A stretch of DNA of 64,000 nt from Thermococcus chitonophagus (GTDB lineage: Archaea; Methanobacteriota_B; Thermococci; Thermococcales; Thermococcaceae): assembly GCF_002214605.1 (NCBI RefSeq), contig NZ_CP015193.1:186001-250000 (forward strand). The letters run 5' to 3'. This document shows, one piece after another, positions 24,863 through 33,064 of the stretch. A model generated the notes under the pieces. That model had not been told where the DNA came from and ran no database searches. It saw only the letters and a program-made list of their open reading frames with translations. The position numbers and the translations under genes were made by a program. The number at the start of each line of letters is the position of its first letter. Position 1 is the first letter of the stretch.

Positions 24863-25072
24863 GTGGAAAGCTTACTTGAAAAAGTTCTCACAGAATGGAA
24901 GGGCCACAGGATAGCAATAACGGTGGGAAGCGAGCACTCCTTCACGGGAATCCTTGAGGACTTCGACGGGGAGGTTATGCTACTCAGGGACGTGGTTGAC
25001 GTCGTGGGGAACAGAGGAAAGGCAATGCTAGTTTCACTAGATGATGTAAGCTGGGTAATGCTCCTGGAGTGA
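24863..25072 (+). CDS. Sm-like (LSm) domain protein
   Basis: This 69-residue protein looks like a single Sm fold. The Sm1-like part is GHRIAITVGSEHSFTGILEDFDGEVMLL and the Sm2-like end is GKAMLVSLDDVSWVMLLE. Archaeal Sm-like proteins form rings that bind RNA. The start is a GTG with GAGGTGAG before it. The MobB gene follows after six bases. It differs from the canonical Lsm proteins, so its ring state and RNA partners are unknown. Confidence 0.7.
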   Translation: MESLLEKVLTEWKGHRIAITVGSEHSFTGILEDFDGEVMLLRDVVDVVGNRGKAMLVSLDDVSWVMLLE

Positions 25073-25078
25073 TGAGCC

Positions 25079-25804
25079 ATGAAAGCCATGGCCTTTGTCG
25101 GCTTCAAGAAGAGCGGAAAGACAACGACAATTGAGGCCGTCGCAAAGGTGCTAAAGGAGAAGGGATACAGGGTCGTGATAGCTAAGAGCATGCACGTTGA
25201 CTTCGACAGGGAGGGAACGGACACGTGGAGGTTCTCGAAGGTTGCCGATGCAGTACTAGTTAGGGCCCACGATACCGATGCGTTGCTGTTTAAGGCAAAG
25301 GACATAAACGCTCTCTTCTCCATGGTGTCCGCTGACGTCATGTTATTAGAGGGGTTTAAGGGCATAAAGCACGTACCCAAGGTGATATGTGCCAAAAGTG
25401 AGGAAGAAGTCAAGAAGCTCAATGATGGGCTTGCAATAGCGGTGAGCGGGGTTATAGCGAGCAAAGGGATTAAGGAAATCGATGGACTACCTGTAATAAA
25501 GGAGCCTGAAAAGCTTGCCGAGCTCGTTCTAAAGAGAGGTTTTATGTTGCCCAATATAGACTGTGGCCTCTGCGGCTTCAACTGCGCAGAGATGGCCAAG
25601 CTTATAGTCAAAGGAGAGAAGAGTGTTGATGACTGCGTTGTTTTGAGCTCAAAGCCCAGGGTTATAATAAAGATAGACGGGCAAGTTCTCCCACTAAAAG
25701 ACTGGGTTCAAGAGCTTGTAGAGAAGACCATAAAGGGTATGCTCTCAGCCATGAAGGGCTACCGTGAGGGAAGGAGGATAGAGATAATAATAAGGAGCGA
25801 ATAG
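25079..25804 (+). CDS. mobB: MobB-type molybdopterin-guanine dinucleotide protein with Fe-S-like tail
   Basis: This 241-residue protein has a MobB-type GTPase domain (Walker A GFKKSGKTT at about 7-15; VMLLEGFKGIKHVPKV near 100) and a C-terminal extension with CGLCGFNCAEM and a later Cys (DDC). That extension resembles small [4Fe-4S]-binding domains. MobB assists guanylation of the pterin cofactor; Pyrococcus uses tungsten versions. It is probably co-transcribed with the Sm-like gene. Confidence 0.87.
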   Translation: MKAMAFVGFKKSGKTTTIEAVAKVLKEKGYRVVIAKSMHVDFDREGTDTWRFSKVADAVLVRAHDTDALLFKAKDINALFSMVSADVMLLEGFKGIKHVPKVICAKSEEEVKKLNDGLAIAVSGVIASKGIKEIDGLPVIKEPEKLAELVLKRGFMLPNIDCGLCGFNCAEMAKLIVKGEKSVDDCVVLSSKPRVIIKIDGQVLPLKDWVQELVEKTIKGMLSAMKGYREGRRIEIIIRSE

Positions 25805-25859
25805 TGGGCAGATCTACCTGACTAAACTTCCTTAAAATTTAGCCAAGTGAGGTTTCCCG

Positions 25860-26681
25860 ATGATATACGCGCTAGGTCCCCAGGGAAGTTACACTGAAAA
25901 GGCAGCGAGAATTTTCGCCAAGTTGATCTCAGGAAAAGTTAGGCTTCTCCCTTCGATCTACGATGTTTTTGAGGCCGTAACACGAAAAAACCTGGGGGTA
26001 GTTCCTGTCGAGAATTCCATTGAGGGGTCGGTAACACTAACAATGGATCTGCTCCTCGAATTCCCAGTTAAAATATTTGGAGAGGTTAGCATCGAGATAA
26101 GGCACTGCCTCATAGGCTACAACATGGAAAAAATCAGGAAAGTAGTTTCCCACCCACAGGCCCTAGCACAGTGCAGAAAGTTCATAAGAGAGCGAGGCTG
26201 GGAAGTTGAGAGCGTAGAGAGCACTTCAACCGCCGTCCAGCTGGTCGCGAGACTAAAGAGAGAGGATGTAGCTGCGATAGGACCTAAAGAGGCAGCAGAG
26301 CTCTATGGCGTTCCCGTGCTCATGGAGGACATTCAGGACTACGAAAACAACAAGACCAGATTCATCCTAATAGGACATCAAGAAATTGAGAACCCACTTA
26401 GATGTAATGGCTTCCCCAAGAAATCCTCAATAATAGTCGAGCTTAAGGAGAACAAGCCGGGTTCACTTTACAGGGCCCTTGGAGAGTTTGCAAATAGAGG
26501 GATAAATCTCACGAGGATAGAATCAAGGCCCTCAAGGAAAGATCTCGGCCTGTACTACTTCTACATCGACTACGAGTTCTACCCTAGGGACGATGAGCTA
26601 ATGGAGGCGTTAAGAAAGCACGCATCTTTTATCAAGCACTTGGGCACGTACTGCGTCATAGAAGGAGACTTAAGAGTTTAA
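25860..26681 (+). CDS. pheA: Prephenate dehydratase
   Basis: This 273-residue enzyme converts prephenate to phenylpyruvate for phenylalanine synthesis. The catalytic domain starts GPQGSYTEKAA and has PVENSIEGSV (about 52-61) and NNKTRFILIG with the Thr-Arg-Phe motif (about 160). A regulatory ACT domain follows (about 190-270), with KPGSLYRALGEFANRGINLT and the ESRP element that binds phenylalanine. AGTGAGGT precedes the ATG. No other aromatic pathway gene is adjacent, so it appears to be transcribed alone. The 3' side is bordered by a serpin relic. Confidence 0.96.
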   Translation: MIYALGPQGSYTEKAARIFAKLISGKVRLLPSIYDVFEAVTRKNLGVVPVENSIEGSVTLTMDLLLEFPVKIFGEVSIEIRHCLIGYNMEKIRKVVSHPQALAQCRKFIRERGWEVESVESTSTAVQLVARLKREDVAAIGPKEAAELYGVPVLMEDIQDYENNKTRFILIGHQEIENPLRCNGFPKKSSIIVELKENKPGSLYRALGEFANRGINLTRIESRPSRKDLGLYYFYIDYEFYPRDDELMEALRKHASFIKHLGTYCVIEGDLRV

Positions 26682-26686
26682 GGTTC

Positions 26687-26932
26687 TCAGGAGGAGGCTC
26701 TATTGAGGAAGTCAATCTCCCTTATTTCACCCCGATAGTACTTCCTTATTGTCTCGACGTATTCCTTCTCCTGTTTAGCACCTTCCCTAACCCAGATGGC
26801 ATTTGCTATGTCAAGGGTGAAGTTCCTAGAGGAGGTTAAGTTGAGGATCAAGTTTCTGACCTCACCTCTCATCTTCTCTCTGGGAGGAAACCCAAACACT
26901 TTCTCAAGTTCAGCCTTAGTCTCGCCTTCTGA
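26687..26932 (-). pseudogene. Serpin relic, middle fragment
   Basis: The frame reads SEGETKAELEKVFGFPPREK, then FTLDIANAIWVREG, then YVETIRKYYRGEIREIDF. These match the serpin pattern in which GET(A)EEM..VL.FP is followed by ..IANALWVQ...Y...Y.AE...VDF. It stops soon after DFLNRASS, whereas serpins continue about 230 residues through the reactive-centre loop, so the 3' part is lost. The 5' part of the same gene lies at 28252-28473, beyond a TnpB element inserted between Ser-Glu codons of the gene. Together they form one broken gene. Confidence 0.8.
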
Positions 26933-26986
26933 AACTGTTCTTTTTGCTCGGAATGGTTAAAAGTTATTGTGGGTGAGTGGGAATAA

Positions 26987-28192
26987 ATGGTAGAGGTTTA
27001 CCTCACGTACAAAGTGAAACATGATTGGGATGTTGGTGGGTTGTTAACTGCATACAAGAGGATACTGCAAGGCAATTGACATTATATGGGAGAACACAAT
27101 CTGGAGGGAGAAGAAAGTCAGGCATAAGTATTCCATCGGAGATAAAATACGAGTACTACGAGACTGTAAGGTTGATCCCTTATTTTCCTAAATCCAGGGA
27201 TTTTAAGAATTGGTTGAGGGGTGAATTGTTAAGGGACTGGCCTTACGCTAACCACTACGTTGATTCAGCCATAAAAACGGCTTACTCAATTCTCAACAGT
27301 TGGAGGGAGAACTACCTGAAGGGATTAAGGAGGAGAAGGAAACCCACCGTGAAGAGGAGGTTCGTGAGAGTTAAAACAACCCCTAATCAAGGTTACTGAG
27401 GGTAAAGTTAGGATTACAATCAAACCCTACGAGTGGGTTTACCTGGACTATTCTCGCGAGTGGTTTTATGACAGAATAAAAGACTAGAAGGTTGGTGAAT
27501 TAATACTCAAGGAGAGTGAAGTTTACTTAACGTTCTCAAAAGAGATTGAGTTTAATGCTGAAATCAAGATTGGCATTGACTGTAATTTAATGAGTCTTGA
27601 CGTTTATCATTCAGAAAAAGGCTGGATTAAGGTTGATATTTCGTACATTCACAGGGTGAAAGAACGGTATGAGGGCATAATCTCAATGCTCCAAAGCATT
27701 CACAGGAAAGCACCCAAGAGGATTAGCAGGTTACTGGAGAAGTACAGGACGAGGATGAGGAATAGGATCGAGGATTACTTAAACAAGCTGGCAGTCCAGC
27801 TAACGAGAGAATTCCCCAACACAGTCTTCGTCCTCGAGGATTTAGACAAGCTGAACATGTTCAGGGGCAATAGTAAAGAGTTTAATAGAAAACTTTCAAG
27901 AGCCGTATGGGGTAAAATCGTGCAGAAGCTGTCTTACCGCGTCCCAGTTGAATTCGTTAATCCTCGCGGTACTTCGGGGAGGTGTCCGAGATGCGGGAGT
28001 AAGCTAGAGTCCCAAGACGGACGCCTCCTCCACTGCCCAAAGTGTGGTTTTATTGCTGACAGGCAGTTTGTTGGGGCATTTAACATTTGGATGCGGGGAG
28101 TTGGGGTCCCCCTGAGCGGGGGCAAGGCCAATGACATACTCCCCAATGAACCCAGAGAGGCTAATGAACCCCAAGTCCGTCGTGAAGGTTGA
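26987..28192 (+). pseudogene. tnpB: TnpB RNA-guided nuclease, decayed
   Basis: From the ATG at 26987 the frame gives MVEVYLTYKVKHDWDVGGLLTAYKR, in short segments typical of Pyrococcus TnpB, then a stop. SGIS...YEYYETVRLIPYFPKSRDFKNW to VKRRFVRVKTT is in another frame (to about 27399), and VRITIKPYEW onward in a third with an internal TAG near 27486. The last 200 residues are clean: GIDCN (catalytic Asp), VFVLEDL (Glu), zinc finger CPRCGSK/CPKCGF, and ADRQFVGAFN (Asp). So the RuvC residues survive but the N-terminal half is broken; the product is not expected to be functional. Confidence 0.88.
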
Positions 28193-28244
28193 TTTACAAG
28201 GGAGAACGTTTACTCACTTATCTCCCTAAACCCCCACGACGGAC
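28175..28244. repeat. Inverted repeat at right end of TnpB element
   Basis: GTCCGTCGTG at 28175-28184 pairs perfectly with CACGACGGAC at 28235-28244, with 50 bases between. It overlaps the tnpB 3' end, where the guide (omega) RNA of such elements is encoded. Sequence to the right of the element, the guide position in living TnpB systems, is here serpin coding sequence. Confidence 0.7.
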
Positions 28245-28251
28245 AGACCCC

Positions 28252-28473
28252 TTCAGAACCCTCATAGAGCATGGAGAACGCTAAGAATACGCTCAAAGGC
28301 GAAATAACTAAGTTATCTTTTCTCCACTAACTAACTTGTACAGGTTGACGGCAAAGTTATTATTCGCCTCAACGACGTTCTCATAGCCTTCCCCCGAAGG
28401 GCGTTACAGTTCCATTCCCCAAGCATCCAGCAGTAATAACAATGAGTAGTAAACTTACGATAACTTTGTACAT
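28252..28473 (-). pseudogene. Serpin lipoprotein relic, 5' fragment
   Basis: From the ATG at 28473 the frame begins MYKVIVSLLLIVITAGCLG, an archaeal lipoprotein signal with lipobox TAGC. After a frame change near 28390 it reads YENVVEANNNFAVNLYKLVSGEK, and after a second change NLVISPLSVFLAFSMLYEGSE, the serpin N-terminal pattern (FA..LY..L....N..ISP.S...AL.M...GA.G). It then meets the TnpB element. The gene therefore encoded a membrane-tethered extracellular serpin, now dead by insertion, two frameshifts here and loss of the 3' end. Serpins are known in Thermococcus kodakarensis. Confidence 0.8.
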
Positions 28474-28524
28474 GAGAGCATACCAACAACTATTAAAGAG
28501 TAAAACCATATAAGGGTATCGAAA

Positions 28525-29295
28525 ATGTGGAGGGATGGAAAGCTCGGCCTTCCCATTAGAGATGCCGTAAAGATAATCCCCGAACTCAAGAAGTACCTTG
28601 ATGAGAGAGGCAGGATAGACTTTTCCAACAGGAAGGCAAGGATACTCTACAACAAGGCCATAGCCAAGGCTCTGTTCAACCTCAATATCGAGTACCACCC
28701 TAGGGGCCTCGTGACAACTCCGGTCTCTAGGTTTATATTCCTCAAGACATTCCTAAGAGGAGGAGAGAAAGTTCTTGAAATAGGAACGGGGCATACAGCT
28801 TTAATGGCCCTTCTCGCCGAGAAAGTTTTCAAGTGCAAGGTTACGGCCACGGAAGTTGATGATAAGTTCTTTGAGTACGCAAAGAAGAACATAGAGAGAA
28901 ACAACTCCAATGTTAAGCTCGTGAAAAGTGATGGCGGGATAATAAAAGGCGTGATTCCCCAGGAAGAGAAGTTCGATGTTATCTTTTCAGCCCCTCCCTA
29001 CTACGACAGGCCAACGAAAGGTGTTCTCACGGAGAGGGAGTCCCTGGGAGGAGGCATGTATGGTGAAGAATTCTCGGTTAAGCTCCTCGAGGAGGCCATA
29101 GACTACCTAACTCAGAGAGGTAAAGTGGCACTCTTTCTTCCAGATAAGGAGAAGCTAATAAAAGCGATAGTCAAAAGGGGGGAAGAACTTGGATATTCGG
29201 TGAGGGACATTAGGTTCAGGGTAGGAACGAGGTGGAGACACAGCCTAATATTCTACCTGAAGGCCTCTTCAACTAGTGGATCTGGAATGAAGTAG
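28525..29295 (+). CDS. RlmF/METTL16-related methyltransferase
   Basis: This 256-residue protein has a SAM-binding Rossmann fold with motif I VLEIGTGHTALMALLA (about 84-99), acidic motif II TEVDDKFFEYAKKN, and the catalytic motif IV SAPPYYD (about 155-161), in place of NPPF/Y. That motif is typical of enzymes that methylate adenine N6 in RNA; the overall layout matches RlmF-related archaeal proteins. The RNA target is unknown. It is divergent from the serpin relic and its 3' end overlaps a broken ATPase gene on the other strand. Confidence 0.85.
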   Translation: MWRDGKLGLPIRDAVKIIPELKKYLDERGRIDFSNRKARILYNKAIAKALFNLNIEYHPRGLVTTPVSRFIFLKTFLRGGEKVLEIGTGHTALMALLAEKVFKCKVTATEVDDKFFEYAKKNIERNNSNVKLVKSDGGIIKGVIPQEEKFDVIFSAPPYYDRPTKGVLTERESLGGGMYGEEFSVKLLEEAIDYLTQRGKVALFLPDKEKLIKAIVKRGEELGYSVRDIRFRVGTRWRHSLIFYLKASSTSGSGMK

Positions 29296-30297
29296 CCTTC
29301 TCCAGTTTTCTCGAGGTAGCCGTACTTGACTAGATTTTTCAATAGGTTCGTGAAGTTCTTGTCATCAATTTTCTTCCCCTCAATTACCTCCAAGCTCCTC
29401 TTTATCTCACTCCAGCTGTACCTTCCCTGGGCTACTATTCTCATTATAAGCTCGTACCTGGGTGATAGCTCCTTCAGCTTTGAGAATTCCAAAAGCACTA
29501 TCCTGACGGCATCTTCCTTTAGCCTTCCAAGGGCTTCCCTGTGGCCTAAGCCCAGGAACCTGTTATACCCATAGAGCGTCAACCATCCCACGATACCATC
29601 AAGCTCCTCAATGGCTTCGTACAGCTCATCCGGTGTTACGTCAATACCTATTTCCTCAAAACCCCTCTTCAAGAAATCCAAGCTCTGCTCCCTGCTGAAC
29701 CTCTCTAGTTTAATCTCTACATATGGTCTGCCAAAGAGCGGTGATTCGGGGTTATGAAGCCTGAGAAGATCCTCAAGCAGACCAACTTCAGAGCTCGTGA
29801 GGATGAAGGTTACGTTTTCAAGCTCGTCAATAGCCCAAGCGAGCATATCAACGTAGCTCGCTTTTGAGAACCTTAAGTATTGGGCCTCATCTATAACCAG
29901 AACAACCCTCCCAAACTCATTAATACTCTCGAGGATTTCTGTGAGAGTTGCGTGCTCTCTCTTAATCTCAAAAGCTAACTCCCCTAATGCCACTTATTAG
30001 CTGTTTAACCTTCTCAATTCCTGAGATCCTTATTAAGCCTTCTAGAATTTCCTTTGCAAGGGCGTTTGGACTAACACTTTTATGCTGGAAGTACAGTTGT
30101 CTAGCATCAATCCTTATCCCAGGATAAGAGGATTCGTTTAAGAACACGTTGACTAGAGAACTCTTTCCGAGCCTCCTTATCCCAAGAACTATAACTAGAC
30201 CAACTTTCTTCTCAACGGCCCTCTCAAGGGTCATTAGCTCAAACCCTCTATCATAAAACTCATCCTTTCGAGTCTTTGGCCTTGGGTTAAAGAGCAC
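29253..30297 (-). pseudogene. Archaeal AAA ATPase (PF01637-like), single frameshift
   Basis: From the GTG at 30297 (GGTGGTA before it) the first frame gives MLFNPRPKTRKDEFYDRG and Walker A-like GIRRLGKSS, and ends after SGIRGVSF. The second frame, overlapping at 29968-29993, continues with FEIKREHATLTE, Walker [23 protein letters not shown] and the winged-helix end to YFIPDPLVEEAFR. A one-base change near 29975-29990 would rejoin them as about 348 residues, matching the relative at 54058. Walker A and B are now on separate products. Confidence 0.82.
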
Positions 30298-30355
30298 ACT
30301 ACCACCATTAACTGGTACTTACAATTTCCCATAAATATTTCGAAGGGGAAGAAAA

Positions 30356-30414
30356 GGACTCTGGCCGTGGGCGTTTCATCATTATTCAGTGGAGGTGCTT
30401 TCTCTTCATCGTCC
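30356..30414 (-). ncRNA. Possible box C/D sRNA with atypical boxes
   Basis: On the minus strand: C-like ACGATGA (30406-30412), 16 bases, D' box CTGA (30386-30389), 3 bases, C' box ATGATGA (30376-30382), 12 bases, D-like CAGA (30360-30363). GGAC/GTCC flanks can pair as a terminal stem. The inner boxes are canonical, the outer pair is not. The C-like box contains the stop codon of the CBS gene at 30406. Confidence 0.35.
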
Positions 30415-30945
30415 TTCGATTAGATCCTTACAGTTCTCGCAAACCCAGATCTCCCTACCCTCATAATGAACCTTGTAGAGAGGCCCGTACTGACCGCAGA
30501 GCTCACACATGCCGTAAACTTCTGGCTCTTCCTCGCTCTTCTCTTCCTCTTCTTCATGATTTTGAGAGGCCAATGCCGCAAGTAAGTCAGTTGCAGTTAC
30601 GAATCCGATAGGCTTACCAAACTTCGTAACTAGAATTCTCCTAACTCCCTTTTCGGTCATCAGTTCAATTGCATCTTGAACGTCGTAATCGTACTCAATC
30701 TTAACTGGATTTTTACTCATAATTTCCCTGACCGTTACCTGCTTCGGATCCTTGCCTTTAGCAACTACCTTGTCAAGAATGTCCCTCTCCGTCACTATGC
30801 CGAGGATCTCATCCTTTTCCATTACAACGGCACTGCCAACTTTATTCCTTGACAGAACTCTCGCAACCTTGTGAACGGTGTCATTGGGCTTAACCACAAC
30901 TGCCTTTCTCTTGACAACCTGCTCCACTAGTATCTTTGGCGCCAT
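30406..30945 (-). CDS. Two-CBS-domain protein with C-terminal zinc ribbon
   Basis: This 179-residue protein has paired CBS domains (about 8-65 and 70-125; VVKPNDTVHKVARVL...GIVTERDIL and VKIEYDYDVQDAIEL...GFVTATDLL), an acidic linker (EEEEEKSEEEPE), and a zinc ribbon CELCGQ...CENC (about 148-174). This combination is common in Thermococcales and may link nucleotide sensing to nucleic acid or protein binding. It is divergent from the PAPS-reductase-like gene. The ligand is unknown. Confidence 0.88.
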   Translation of the reverse strand: MAPKILVEQVVKRKAVVVKPNDTVHKVARVLSRNKVGSAVVMEKDEILGIVTERDILDKVVAKGKDPKQVTVREIMSKNPVKIEYDYDVQDAIELMTEKGVRRILVTKFGKPIGFVTATDLLAALASQNHEEEEEKSEEEPEVYGMCELCGQYGPLYKVHYEGREIWVCENCKDLIEGR

Positions 30946-31022
30946 GGTTACCCCTCCTACTCAATCCGTTTTAGCAAGGGAAATTTAAAAAGGTTATGCG
31001 GAAGGGGTTAGCAGGTGGTTCG

Positions 31023-32924
31023 GTGAGGAAAAGGGGACCGGTAGTCCTGGGGAGGTTTTGGATACACTGGTGTGAGAAGTGTAACGTTCCCCTAATCTCG
31101 GACAGGTGTAGCGTTCACGGCGAGGAGGGAGTTTTCAGAATAGATCTGACCCCTCCGGGCGATGTCAGGTTTGCATTTAAGAGGGATATTGAACTGATCA
31201 GAGAGGTCTTTATGAAACATTATGGAGTCGATCTAGAAGAGATTTTAGAGGACAAAATCGTTTTACTTAACAAGATCCCGAGCGAAGATGATGCCTACGA
31301 GATAATTTTTGACGGGTTTATATTCGGACTCATAATATTCGACCCAATAAAGCTTGAGTGGAGGCCTGCCTTGAAGCTTGAGGGCGCAAAGCTTCTCTGG
31401 GAGAAGTTCGGAAAGGAAATGAGGAAGTGGGTTATAATCGATGAAGGTGCCGTAGAGCCGGTAAAGAAAGGAGCAAACGTTCTCCCCGTCGGCATAGTTG
31501 AAGCTGAAGAGAGCATAAGGAGAAACGATGAAGTAATGGTGGTTAGCGAAAGTGGAGAAGTAGTGGGAGTTGGAATAGCCAAGAAGGACTACAAGGGGTT
31601 AGTATCTGGAGAAAGGGGAACCGGAATTAAGATGAAGAGAAAAGCTCAGGGTAGCGGAAAGAGAATTGAAGGGAAGAAGGCAACTATTGAAGATGTGATA
31701 AGGGCCAACAGAATCGCCTTGGAGGAGAAAGTCGAAGAGGCAAAGGAGTTCATGAAGAAAGTCTCGAAGAAGTATGGACTACCCGTGGCGGTAGCGTACT
31801 CCGGAGGAAAGGACAGTCTAGCAGTCCTGGGGTTGGCACTTGAAACATTTAGGGAATTCACGGTTTTCTTCAACAATACTGGAATAGAGTTCCCAGAGAC
31901 CCTTGAAAATGTTGAAGAGATAAGGAGGGAACTAGAGCCTAGGGGAATAAAGTTCGTCATTGCCGATGCTAAAGATGCCTTCTGGAGGGCTATAAACGTA
32001 TTCTCACCCCCAGGAATGGACTACAGGTGGTGTTGCAAGGTTACTAAGCTGGGCCCGATAACGCTCGCCATAGAGGAGCACTTTCCCCAGGGAGTACTCA
32101 TGTTCGTCGGCCAGAGGAAGTTCGAGAGCTTCAAGAGGTACAAGCAGGGAAGGGTGTGGAGGAACATCTGGGTTCCAAACGAGATAGGCGCTGCCCCCAT
32201 ATTCCACTGGACGGCCTTGGAAGTCTGGCTCTACATATTCTCCAGACGTTTGAAGTACAACAAGCTGTACGAAAGGGGGATAGACAGGATAGGTTGCTTC
32301 CTCTGTCCGAGCCAATCCTTAGCTGAAATAGAGAAGTTGAAGAGAGAAAAGCCGGAGCTATGGGAGAAGTGGTACAACGAACTTGAGAAGTGGAGGAAGA
32401 GGCTCAGCCTTCCAGAAGAGTGGATAAAATACGGCTTTTGGAGATGGAGGAGGCTTGGGAAGAGAGAGAAAGTCCTAGCTAAAGAGCTCGGCATAGAGCT
32501 CCCGGAGGAGAGGAAGTGGGAGCCTATAAAGTTCACAATAAAAGAGGATGATAAGAAGTACAGGGTGGAGATAAGCACCAAAATAAACCTCAAGAGAATA
32601 AGGGAAGTGGCTCCAATCCTTGGAGATGTTGAGGAAAAGCCGGGAGTTTTAGTTGCCGGTGAAAACGAGTTCTATGGGGAAACAAACTACATACTATCAC
32701 CAACGCTTGATGAAGCCTACGCCTCTTTTTTCCTCGTTAGGAGGGCATACGAATGCGTGGGCTGTGGAGTATGCGTAACTAAGTGCCCGGAGAGGGCAAT
32801 AAGCATAGATGGGAGGAGGATGAAGATAGTGGTTGATCCAGAGAAGTGCACCCACTGCAGGGAGTGCATGGAAGTCTGTCCCCTAGTCGTTATCAAAGGT
32901 GTGGATATAGGTAGCCAGCTTTAG
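31023..32924 (+). CDS. PAPS reductase-like PP-loop protein with PUA and ferredoxin domains
   Basis: This roughly 633-residue protein has a zinc ribbon (CEKC...CSVHG, about 15-30), a PUA-like RNA-binding domain (about 130-205, VLPVGIVEAEESIRRNDEVMV), a PP-loop sulfur/adenylate domain with AVAYSGGKDSLAVLGL (about 255-270), and a C-terminal 2x[4Fe-4S] ferredoxin module (CVGCGVCVTKCP and CTHCRECMEVCP). The mix of PUA, PP-loop and iron-sulfur clusters suggests RNA modification such as thiolation more than sulfate reduction, but the reaction is not established. I prefer the GTG at 31023 because AGGTGGTT and a TATA box (about 30983) lie at proper spacing; an ATG at 30996 is possible. Confidence 0.85.
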   Translation: MRKRGPVVLGRFWIHWCEKCNVPLISDRCSVHGEEGVFRIDLTPPGDVRFAFKRDIELIREVFMKHYGVDLEEILEDKIVLLNKIPSEDDAYEIIFDGFIFGLIIFDPIKLEWRPALKLEGAKLLWEKFGKEMRKWVIIDEGAVEPVKKGANVLPVGIVEAEESIRRNDEVMVVSESGEVVGVGIAKKDYKGLVSGERGTGIKMKRKAQGSGKRIEGKKATIEDVIRANRIALEEKVEEAKEFMKKVSKKYGLPVAVAYSGGKDSLAVLGLALETFREFTVFFNNTGIEFPETLENVEEIRRELEPRGIKFVIADAKDAFWRAINVFSPPGMDYRWCCKVTKLGPITLAIEEHFPQGVLMFVGQRKFESFKRYKQGRVWRNIWVPNEIGAAPIFHWTALEVWLYIFSRRLKYNKLYERGIDRIGCFLCPSQSLAEIEKLKREKPELWEKWYNELEKWRKRLSLPEEWIKYGFWRWRRLGKREKVLAKELGIELPEERKWEPIKFTIKEDDKKYRVEISTKINLKRIREVAPILGDVEEKPGVLVAGENEFYGETNYILSPTLDEAYASFFLVRRAYECVGCGVCVTKCPERAISIDGRRMKIVVDPEKCTHCRECMEVCPLVVIKGVDIGSQL

Positions 32925-32930
32925 ATGACC

Positions 32931-32996
32931 GTCAAAATTTTTTATATATCTCGAATAAACGTCAGTTTTCGACCATTTTTGGTGACCAATTTTGAC
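32931..32996. promoter_or_regulatory. Operator-like region upstream of asnA
   Basis: A perfect 9-bp inverted repeat, GTCAAAATT (32931-32939) and AATTTTGAC (32988-32996), encloses a TATA-like TTTTTATATATC and a palindrome TTGGT-G-ACCAA (32979-32989). GACCAtTTTTG and GACCAaTTTTG also occur as direct repeats 13 bases apart (32971 and 32984). This 140-base spacer, otherwise without a gene, looks like a regulator binding region. Confidence 0.45.
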
Positions 32997-33064
32997 CCAT
33001 TCACAAACTCTGTTGCACAAATGACATAAAACTCCTTTTGCATTCATCAAATTAGGTGAGCAAC

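Larger units (their letters stand above)
26933..28251 (+). mobile_element. TnpB-only IS200/IS605-type (IS1341-like) element, decayed
   Basis: An approximately 1.3-kb insertion contains one degenerate tnpB and short flanks but no tnpA, the layout of non-autonomous IS1341-like elements. The left boundary is set where the serpin sequence stops (26932) and the right where it resumes (28252); similar sequence around TTCxGAA occurs at both junctions. A perfect 10-bp inverted repeat, GTCCGTCGTG (28175-28184) and CACGACGGAC (28235-28244), spans the tnpB stop and probably forms the right-end/guide-RNA structure. Exact ends were inferred from the interrupted gene rather than from known terminal sequences. 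Confidence 0.8.

Noticed and set aside
25070-25090. GTGATGA near the mobB start as a possible C box
   Set aside because: No CTGA box follows at suitable spacing, and the sequence is explained by stop and start codons of adjacent genes.
24832-25611. A 259-codon minus-strand frame over the Sm-like and mobB genes
   Set aside because: It is Ser/Leu/Phe-rich low-complexity shadow coding opposite a clear MobB sequence.
29968-29993. Programmed frameshift in the fourth ATPase
   Set aside because: The TTTT run is not a convincing slippery site for the shift needed, and four relatives in the window are also damaged, so decay is the simpler reading.
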